DNA from: Anaerolineaceae bacterium
GTDB taxonomy: Bacteria > Chloroflexota > Anaerolineae > Promineifilales > Promineifilaceae
Length of the DNA: 64,000 nucleotides
Reading direction: 5' to 3'
Assembly: GCA_002699125.1 (NCBI GenBank)
Contig: PABI01000085.1
Location: forward strand, 19,613 to 83,612
Positions 37,614 to 44,300 of the stretch are shown in pieces. Both the position numbers and the translations under genes were made by a program. The notes beneath the pieces are model-generated. The model made no database searches. It was not told the origin of the DNA and saw nothing but the letters and a program-made list of their open reading frames with translations. The first letter of the stretch is position 1; every line of letters starts with the position of its first letter.

Positions 37614-38063
37614 CTACAGTGCAACTTCATCACGATGACCTAACCCCAAGCTGTTGTCAATAAAATAAAGCTTTTCTGGCTGGAGCAAGTACCAGTTAAC
37701 TTGCGTTAGCGCGGCCTGCATTTTTTCATCGGCTTTGGCCAGGAAAGGATATTTCTGTAGATAACGCGCAACGGCCGTTTCCCGGGAAACATCGCGCAAC
37801 AACGACACACGCCCTTCCAACTGTATTCCCTTAATCTCTTGCCAATCCCGATAATCTTCTTGAATAGTGGCCGCTATGTGTGGAACGGCCGTTATATTTT
37901 GTGCGTGCCGCGTGTGCCCAGCCGAAAGGAAGACCAGATCAAAACCATCGTTGACGTAAAAAACGGCCGCAGCCCAAACGCCTTGCGGTCCGGTTGTGGC
38001 CAAGGTCATCACCTGATGTTTGGCTAAATAAGCTAATGCCAATTCACGGGGATCACGCACCAC
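37614..38063 (-). CDS. Pyridoxamine 5'-phosphate oxidase-like flavoprotein
   Basis: 149 residues with a split-barrel FMN-binding fold: VMTLATTGPQGVWAAAVFYV, LVFLSAGHTRHAQNI and IQLEGRVSLLR. Function may be F420 or heme handling as for other small members, not true PdxH. The start is GTG after CGGGAGGCAAACAAAGCC and lies 11 bases inside the end of the UbiX gene, so coupling is likely. One parS-like site is within the coding sequence. Confidence 0.78.
   Translation of the reverse strand: MVRDPRELALAYLAKHQVMTLATTGPQGVWAAAVFYVNDGFDLVFLSAGHTRHAQNITAVPHIAATIQEDYRDWQEIKGIQLEGRVSLLRDVSRETAVARYLQKYPFLAKADEKMQAALTQVNWYLLQPEKLYFIDNSLGLGHRDEVAL
37776..37791. other. parS-like site 3
   Basis: CGTTTCCCGGGAAACA: the 14-base palindromic core GTTTCCCGGGAAAC is intact and only the first base differs from site 2. 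It lies inside the flavoprotein gene and touches an ACGGCCGT octamer. Confidence 0.65.
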
Positions 38064-38640
38064 GGCTTTGTTTGCCTCCCGACCAACGCGTAAACAAATC
38101 CGTTGGCAACTCAATCTCCAGCACGTCCAGCAGCCGGTTCACCGTCTGGTTGATGATATCATCAACGGATGTTGGGCGATGGTAAAAGGCGGGCATGGGC
38201 GGAGCAAGAATCGCACCGATTTCCACAACTTGCATCATCAGCCGCAGGTGGCCCAGATGCAGCGGTGTTTCCCGGGGAACAATCACCAGCCGCCGCCGAT
38301 CCTTGAGCACCACGTCGGCGGCGCGCAGCAGCAGATTATCGCTAAACGAGTTGGCGATGCCCGCCAACGTTTTCATCGAGCAGGGAATCACAATCATGCC
38401 CCAGGTTTTGAAAGAGCCGGACGAAACGGCCGCAGCAATATCTCGGAAACGATAAGAAACATCGGCCAATTGCATCACTTCTTCGGCCGTAAAATCTGTC
38501 TCCAGCCCAATGGTAGTGGCCGCGGCCGTGCTCATGATGAGATGTGTCTCTACATCAGGAACCGCCCGCAGCAGCTCCAGAAGCCGAATGCCATAGATCA
38601 CACCACTTGCACCCGAAATGCCCACAATAAGTTTTTTCAT
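38053..38640 (-). CDS. ubiX: UbiX family flavin prenyltransferase
   Basis: 195 residues. It makes prenylated FMN for UbiD-type decarboxylases. Landmarks: IVGISGASGVIYGIRLLE, VSSGSFKTWGMIVIPCSMKTLAGIANS, and RRLVIVPRETPLHLGHL with AFYHRP near the end. AAGGAAGCTACTTCA precedes ATG, the reason for choosing this start over a longer frame. No ubiD gene is adjacent; the partner downstream is a PPOX-like flavoprotein. A parS-like site is in its coding sequence. Confidence 0.94.
   Translation of the reverse strand: MKKLIVGISGASGVIYGIRLLELLRAVPDVETHLIMSTAAATTIGLETDFTAEEVMQLADVSYRFRDIAAAVSSGSFKTWGMIVIPCSMKTLAGIANSFSDNLLLRAADVVLKDRRRLVIVPRETPLHLGHLRLMMQVVEIGAILAPPMPAFYHRPTSVDDIINQTVNRLLDVLEIELPTDLFTRWSGGKQSRGA
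38266..38281. other. parS-like site 4
   Basis: TGTTTCCCGGGGAACA, one base away from site 2, within the ubiX gene and 475 bases beyond site 3. Confidence 0.6.
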
Positions 38641-38761
38641 TGAAGTAGCTTCCTTTCTTATATTCGCAAAATAGCGACAGTGGGATTTTAGAATAGGTAG
38701 CCAGAAAACCAAAATCCCCTTACAATCGCCCGCGTAACAATAAGACTATTGAGAGGGTTTT

Positions 38762-39724
38762 GTGAAATCATTTTTTGTTGCTGATATTAATGTGGGGGAT
38801 GAACTAGAGAACGAGCCATTCCTCATTCAGGATTCTATTTTACGCGAAACGAAAGACGGCCGTCCCTACCTACTGGGTAGCCTGCGCGACAAAACGGGCC
38901 AGATCGCTTTTGTCTTTTGGGACATTCCCAGCTACGCCGAAAGCTGGACACAAACCGGCAGCCCCGTCCTGGTGACCGGGCGCACTGTGCGCTACAAAGA
39001 CGCCCTGCAAATCACCATCACCGACATGAACAAAAATTTGGACCCGGCCCTGGCCGATTTGCTTCCAGCTAGCCGCCGCACCCAGGACGAGATGATTGCC
39101 GAGTTAAAAGAGCAAGTCAAAAGTCTGGGTGAACCGTGGCAGCAATTGGTAAGCCACGTGCTTTTAGATGAGGCCTTTCTGCGCGACTATGCCAACGCGC
39201 CAGCCGCGCGCAACATGCACCACGCCTACATTGGCGGCCTGTTGGAACACACGCTGAGCATGGCCACGCTGGCCAACTACCTGGCCAATCATTATCCCTA
39301 CGTCAATCGCGATTTGTTGCTGGCAGGCACGCTGCTGCACGATATGGGAAAGGCGCTTGAGTATGACATCAGCAAGTCGTTTAGCTTTTCGGAAGACGGC
39401 CGTCTTGTAGGCCACATTACCCGCGCGGTGGTTTTGGTCGAAAAAGCTGCGGCCGAATTGGGGGATTTTCCAGAAGAGGAACTGCGACATTTGGTGCACC
39501 TCATCGCTTCGCACCACGGTACGCAAGAATGGGGATCGCCTATTGTACCCAAAACGTTAGAAGCCATTCTGCTGCACCAGATCGATTTGCTGGACAGCCG
39601 CGTGCAGGGCTTTTTTGATCACCTGGCTAACGACAATAGCGAAGAAGCGTGGACCGCTAAAAGCAGCTACATGTTTGGCACAGAACTACGCCGCCCCGAC
39701 GGCTTTGATGGATCTGAGTTCTGA
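38762..39724 (+). CDS. YhaM-like HD-domain 3'-5' exoribonuclease
   Basis: 320 residues. N-terminal OB-type domain (DSILRETKDGRPYLLGSLRDKTGQIAFVFWD, then VLVTGRTVRYKDALQITITD) and a C-terminal HD domain with MHHAYIGGLLEHTLSM, LLHDMGKALEYD, HITRAVVLVEKA and HLIASHHGTQEWGSP. This is the layout of YhaM, which trims RNA and single-stranded DNA. GTG start with GAGAGGG upstream; a possible -10 TTACAAT lies 40 bases before it. It is divergent from ubiX. Confidence 0.9.
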   Translation: MKSFFVADINVGDELENEPFLIQDSILRETKDGRPYLLGSLRDKTGQIAFVFWDIPSYAESWTQTGSPVLVTGRTVRYKDALQITITDMNKNLDPALADLLPASRRTQDEMIAELKEQVKSLGEPWQQLVSHVLLDEAFLRDYANAPAARNMHHAYIGGLLEHTLSMATLANYLANHYPYVNRDLLLAGTLLHDMGKALEYDISKSFSFSEDGRLVGHITRAVVLVEKAAAELGDFPEEELRHLVHLIASHHGTQEWGSPIVPKTLEAILLHQIDLLDSRVQGFFDHLANDNSEEAWTAKSSYMFGTELRRPDGFDGSEF

Positions 39725-39730
39725 TCTCAA

Positions 39731-41893
39731 CTACGGTTTAATCTCGTAAACCGCGTATAGAAACCGACCTTGAGCATCATGCTTTTCTTCATAGGTTCCG
39801 GTTGGATATGCTTGCTGTACCAAAGCCAATTCGTCCAGACGTTCTGGTAAAAAGATAGCCCAGGTTGTTTTTGCAATAGGCCAGGTGGGAGGCCCACCTA
39901 ACGGATCCACAATATCCACTGCCTGTACATTTTGAGCCAAGTAGGGAATCGTGTTCAAACTAAAATATCCCATCCGGGGAAAACCAAAAAAGTAAACATC
40001 TGGTGATGTTGGCTCGGCTTGCAAGGTCAGGGCAATATCTGTGGCAACCACGGTGTTGAATCCACCCAGTTCATAGGATTCGTACAAATCGCCAAAGTAA
40101 AATGTTATGTCAACCAGAACGAGCCAAAGCAGCAAGACGGCCGTTCCCAACCAAACCCATTCCTTCCCCTCCGGCCACAGCTGCCGCAGCCAGCGCCCAA
40201 TCAAACCAATGGGCAATCCCACTAGAATGGCCACGCTGGGCATGGCCAAAATAAAACGCTGCGAAGCAGGCGGGTCCTGGCTAAAGCCGCTCAACAGCGG
40301 CACAGATAACAACGGCAGCAGCAGCAAACCGAAACGGCCGTCGAAGCGCAACAGCGCCCAGGCCAAACCTGCCAGAAACAAACCGGCCGCCAGCGGCAGC
40401 AGCAGCGGCTCATCCGGTTGATACAGCAACCGCAGCGGCAAATGGGTAAATCCCAGCGCTGCCTGCCACATCTGCCGCAGCACAATCCAGCTCTGATTGG
40501 TGCCTTCAGCAGCGGCCATGCTAGCCAGACGCTCGCCCAAAATAGTAACGCGATTGAGCGGCGCCTGAAACTCGGACCAATGGCGGGCAAAATAAACGGC
40601 CAAGGGGAAAATCGTGAGAACGGCCGTATACGCACTCAGCACAAAACCGGGAACCCGTTCGCGCCACTGCTGCGGATGCCGCCACCACATGACAACAACC
40701 CACAGCAAAACAAGCAGCGGCAGCACGCGCACCGACACATAAAAATATTGACCCAGGCCCAACGCCAGGCCCGCCAGGACAAAAGACAATCGACGGCCGC
40801 TGCGCCAACCGTGCCACAGTGCAGCCAGCACCAGCGTCACAAATAAACTGTCCCACACGTTGTTCAGGCCGATGCGGCTCATGTGGATATGATAGTGAGA
40901 CCCCATCATGACGACGGCGGCAGCCACGGCCGTTCCCCGATCAAACATCACCCGCGCCAGCAAATACACAGCCACAACTGCCAGCGAGCCACCAAAAGCG
41001 GCAAAATAACGCAGCGCCGCCACCGTCTGCCCAAAAAGATCGATAACCATACTTTGCAGTGCGTAGTAAAGCGACGGAAACGAAAACCAGCCAATCGTAA
41101 ACCAGTTATCCGCTTCGCCCTGCAAAAAGCGCACAGCGTGCAGTCCGGCCGATCCTTCATCGCCGGAAAAGGTGTTGGGGAATTGGGTAACGGCCGTTCC
41201 CCTTAGCAGCCACGCCCCGATAAACAACCCCAGCAGCAGCCACCACTCCCAGCGCGCCAGACCAATGCCGCGACGCAGCCACCCGCGCCACTCAGCCAGC
41301 GACACGCCGCCCACCAGCGCAAAACTCAATGCCAGCAGCCAGGCCACCACCGACACATCCCAACGGCGCGCCAACGCCAGATCGCCGGCAGCCAGCCGGG
41401 CAAGTGCGGTAAAGGCCAGCGCCAACAAAAGCAGCAGCGCCTGCCAGCCCGCCACACCCAACCAATGACCCAGGCGATGCAGCCGCTGCGCTACCCAATC
41501 ATCAGCCAGGCCATCCCGGCGTACCCGGCTGCCCGCCCACAAAAACAGGCCGCCGCCCAGGCTCATCAACCCAATGACCAACCAGCTTGTCGGGCGCTCC
41601 AATTGGGCCAAACTAACCTGGCCCAGGATGAGCAGCAGCAAGCCGCCAAGCAGCATGGTGGCTAAGATTGGCTTGTGTGATTGTGGCGTGAGGGAGACAA
41701 AAGGTGGGGTGGAAACGGCCGTATCATACACACCCGCCGCCACCTGCTGCCGCCAGCGGCGCACCATCAGCCAGAGAATGGCCACCACCAAGATGGCCGC
41801 CCACAGACAAATCAACGTTGTAGAGATCGTTTCGTTTGTCACAACGGGCCTAATTATCAGCAACTGCTGCTTTTTCGCAAAACAGCCTGTCAC
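39731..41893 (-). CDS. GT39/ArnT-like membrane glycosyltransferase
   Basis: 720 residues with about 15 membrane segments. The acidic pair in FPNTFSGDEGSAGLHAVRFL is the catalytic loop expected for dolichyl- or undecaprenyl-phosphate sugar transferases of the GT-C fold, followed by FSFPSLYYALQSMVIDLFG. A soluble C-terminal part of about 110 residues is outside the membrane. Acceptor not known. The start is unsure: GTG as given, or another GTG at residue 18 just before the first helix. Confidence 0.83.
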   Translation of the reverse strand: MTGCFAKKQQLLIIRPVVTNETISTTLICLWAAILVVAILWLMVRRWRQQVAAGVYDTAVSTPPFVSLTPQSHKPILATMLLGGLLLLILGQVSLAQLERPTSWLVIGLMSLGGGLFLWAGSRVRRDGLADDWVAQRLHRLGHWLGVAGWQALLLLLALAFTALARLAAGDLALARRWDVSVVAWLLALSFALVGGVSLAEWRGWLRRGIGLARWEWWLLLGLFIGAWLLRGTAVTQFPNTFSGDEGSAGLHAVRFLQGEADNWFTIGWFSFPSLYYALQSMVIDLFGQTVAALRYFAAFGGSLAVVAVYLLARVMFDRGTAVAAAVVMMGSHYHIHMSRIGLNNVWDSLFVTLVLAALWHGWRSGRRLSFVLAGLALGLGQYFYVSVRVLPLLVLLWVVVMWWRHPQQWRERVPGFVLSAYTAVLTIFPLAVYFARHWSEFQAPLNRVTILGERLASMAAAEGTNQSWIVLRQMWQAALGFTHLPLRLLYQPDEPLLLPLAAGLFLAGLAWALLRFDGRFGLLLLPLLSVPLLSGFSQDPPASQRFILAMPSVAILVGLPIGLIGRWLRQLWPEGKEWVWLGTAVLLLWLVLVDITFYFGDLYESYELGGFNTVVATDIALTLQAEPTSPDVYFFGFPRMGYFSLNTIPYLAQNVQAVDIVDPLGGPPTWPIAKTTWAIFLPERLDELALVQQAYPTGTYEEKHDAQGRFLYAVYEIKP

Positions 41894-42017
41894 CTCTGGT
41901 AGTCATCATCGAACGGCGCATTGAACGCAAGTTCAATGCAACACTCGCGTGATTATGTTAAGCAAATCGCAATCTCCAATTGTATTTGCCCCCGCCAATG
42001 ATAAAATCCCACCTGCT

Positions 42018-43172
42018 ATGGAAAATGAGATCAAAGAGCTTGTTCAAACCATCCACGATGCCCCGGAACGCATTGTTTTGGTTGCCGCCGGTGCCGGGAC
42101 CGAGGCCCTTTCTAATCTATTAGGCGTGGCCGGGGCAACCCGCACCTTGCTAGAAGCATTGGTGCCTTACAGCCAGGCGGCCTTCGACGAATTTTTGGGC
42201 CGCCCGCCTGCCAAATATGTCACGGAACGGACGGCGCGCCTGCTGGCCGGGCGCGCTTTCACCCGCGCCCGTTGGCTGGATGCCAACACCCATCCGGTTG
42301 TAGGTCTGGCCTGCACCGCCACCATCATCACCGACCGGCCCAAGCGAGGCGAACACCGCGCCTACATTGCCACCTGGCAGCCAGACCGATTGGTGGAATA
42401 CGGCATTCATTTGCAAAAAGGTTATCGGGATCGGGCGGGGGAAGAAAACCTGGTGAGCCGCATCATCCTCAATGCCTTGGCAGCAGCGATGTCTTTGCCA
42501 GGCAATCTGCAATTTGAACTGACAGACGAGGACAGACTGACGATTTCCACACACCATTTTGGGCAGGCAGCGCAGCAGATCGCTAGTGGGGAACTGGATT
42601 ATTTTGGCGTGACGGCCGACGGCCGTATCCGGCGCAGAAATGTCAACCCGCAAGCCATCCTTTCCGGTTCATTCAATCCCCTGCACGACGGCCATTTGGA
42701 ACTGCTACAAGTCTCCGCCAAATTGCTGGGCCATCCCGTTGCCTTTGAGATTTCGGCGCAAAACGTAGATAAACCGGCGATCGCGCCCGACGTCATCGTG
42801 CAGCGCATTGCCCAGTTTGCTGGACGCTGGCCCGTTTATGTGACAAACGCCCCCACTTATCTAGAAAAGGCCCAGCTGTTCCCCAATACCGTTTTTGTGA
42901 TTGGCTTTGATACGGCCGAACGGGTACTGCACCCACGCTACTACCAAAATAGTGAGTCAGCTCTCCACGCCGCCCTCAGCCAAATTGCCCACTGTGGCTG
43001 TTCGTTTTTGGTGGCAGGCAGGCAAGATGAAAATGGCGTCTTCCGCGACGGGGATCAGCTCGACGTGCCGGAACCATTCACCGAGTTATTCAAGCCAATT
43101 CCGGCCGAAGCATTCCGCAAAGATATTTCCTCTTCAGAATTACGGGCAACAGGGCAGCGAGGCAGCCGCTAA
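42018..43172 (+). CDS. Fusion of CinA-like amidase domain and nucleotidyltransferase
   Basis: 384 residues. The N-terminal 180 residues resemble the CinA C-terminal domain (VLVAAGAGTEALSNLLGVAGATRTLLEALVPYS, then VGLACTATI), which deamidates nicotinamide mononucleotide. The C-terminal half is a HxGH nucleotidyltransferase with LSGSFNPLHDGHLELL (His223 and His226), VFVIGFDTAERV and ISSSELR, like NadD. Together they could recycle NMN to nicotinate nucleotide and adenylate it in one chain. Codons upstream of this ATG are open but look non-homologous; neither start has a good ribosome site. Both active-site motifs seem intact. Confidence 0.8.
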   Translation: MENEIKELVQTIHDAPERIVLVAAGAGTEALSNLLGVAGATRTLLEALVPYSQAAFDEFLGRPPAKYVTERTARLLAGRAFTRARWLDANTHPVVGLACTATIITDRPKRGEHRAYIATWQPDRLVEYGIHLQKGYRDRAGEENLVSRIILNALAAAMSLPGNLQFELTDEDRLTISTHHFGQAAQQIASGELDYFGVTADGRIRRRNVNPQAILSGSFNPLHDGHLELLQVSAKLLGHPVAFEISAQNVDKPAIAPDVIVQRIAQFAGRWPVYVTNAPTYLEKAQLFPNTVFVIGFDTAERVLHPRYYQNSESALHAALSQIAHCGCSFLVAGRQDENGVFRDGDQLDVPEPFTELFKPIPAEAFRKDISSSELRATGQRGSR

Positions 43173-43183
43173 TCTTCGCTGGC

Positions 43184-43221
43184 AAAAAAAAAGAGCTTGA
43201 TGTCTCCCAACACCAAGCTCT
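43184..43221 (-). terminator. Intrinsic terminator downstream of spoVS
   Basis: On the minus strand AGAGCTTG pairs with CAAGCTCT across a 14-base loop and is followed by nine T. It lies 90 bases after the SpoVS stop and next to the end of the convergent fusion gene. Confidence 0.85.
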
Positions 43222-43308
43222 GTGTAATCAAACTATACTCGCAAAGGGCATAATCTAACATTTTTGGTGACACAGTTAAAATGTGCCCGCCGCGAGTATC
43301 AACTTCTT

Positions 43309-43578
43309 CTACGCTTGATTACGTGGCTCCACAACAATTCGGACCGCCGTTCGTTCCTGGTCATCAATGGAAACTTCCACAAATGACGGGACACAAACGA
43401 TATCAACCCCCTCCTCGGCCAGGTAACCTTTGGCAATGACAATCGCTTTTAGGGCCTGGTTGACGGCGCCGGCACCGATGGCCTGCACCTCCGCCCGACT
43501 CACTTCCCGCATGACACCAGCAATTGCACCAGCGACAGCAGCAGTTCTTGAGCGAGCAGACACTTTGATGACGTTCAT
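43309..43578 (-). CDS. SpoVS family protein
   Basis: 89 residues, full length for the family: MNVIKVSARSRTAAVAGAIAGVMREV, then AIGAGAVNQALKAIVIAKGYL and VCVPSFVEVSIDDQERTAVRIVVEP. SpoVS was named for sporulation in Bacillus but is common in non-sporulating Chloroflexota, Thermus and Deinococcus, where its role is unknown; the Alba-like fold suggests nucleic acid binding. CTTGGAGGCCCAAC precedes ATG. It borders the DnaA-box-rich gap. Confidence 0.95.
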   Translation of the reverse strand: MNVIKVSARSRTAAVAGAIAGVMREVSRAEVQAIGAGAVNQALKAIVIAKGYLAEEGVDIVCVPSFVEVSIDDQERTAVRIVVEPRNQA

Positions 43579-43639
43579 GTTGGGCCTCCAAGATTTCTCA
43601 TCGATGAACCATTTTGTGGTGTCATACTTGAGAGAGCAA

Positions 43640-44260
43640 TGCTCAGGATGAATAGATTCTAGTCAATACGCCAACCGGTTGTCAAGGATAACAGTACCCG
43701 GCAATCCTGGCAAAAGTAACCGGTACTATTGAGGGGAGAATTTGCCACACCTTTGGGAATTCGGCAACCAATTGGCATAAGGCACGGCCGTTCCACCCAG
43801 GTAGCCCCAAATATGTGTCTTTTAGCGTAAATGAACCCATATATGGAAGAAGGGAAACGGATCGAGCGTCCAGATTTGGCGGCAAATGAGCGGAAAACTG
43901 TGGATAAACGGCCGTAAACTGTGGAAAACTGATCTCAGCTGTGGAAAACCCCATTTGTCATAATGAACAAAATTAGGGGCGAATCCCCACATATGGGGGC
44001 GTACTCAAGTAGGGCTGTATATACGCATGTGGACCAAAAAGGGTAAGAATCAGTCAAAACGCGTGTATTAAAAGGTTATCCAAAGCTATCCCCAGGTCAA
44101 CCCGTCAATCAAAAAAGAACAGGCAGAAAGATATGGGGGACAAACGCATCGCTGGCCAACATATGGGGAGAAATCAGATTCGCTCACATATCCCCAGCCC
44201 CTACTACAACATACTACAAATAATAATGAGAAGAATAACCATATGGATAACTTTTCTTAA
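43640..44260. other. Candidate replication origin or DnaA-box cluster
   Basis: A 720-base gap between divergent genes with many initiator-like sites. TGTGGATAA (43899, exact reverse complement of TTATCCACA) is followed by TGTGGAAAA at 43920 and at 43940, spaced 21 and 20 bases, then TTATCCAAA (44076), CTATCCCCA (44086) and TATGGATAA (44242). A second repeated word, ATATGGGG, is seen near 43991, 44131, 44161 and in reverse near 44188. The rest is A/T-rich in parts. An inverted pair AGTACC and GGTACT lies at 43693-43728. Origin function is inference. Confidence 0.55.
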
Positions 44261-44287
44261 TAACAACCCGGAGGTGCAGAAACTGGC

Positions 44288-44293
44288 TATAAT
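44288..44293 (+). promoter_or_regulatory. Possible -10 box giving a leaderless helicase transcript
   Basis: TATAAT ends eight bases before the ATG of the helicase gene, so transcription would begin at or next to the start codon. No ribosome site is close (GGAGG is 28 bases away). The -35 box is not clear. Confidence 0.4.
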
Positions 44294-44300
44294 CGGGCCA

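Noticed and set aside
44133..44300. 56-codon N-terminal extension of the helicase
   Set aside because: The sequence overlaps DnaA-box-like and ATATGGGG words and reads as non-protein; family homology begins after the chosen ATG.
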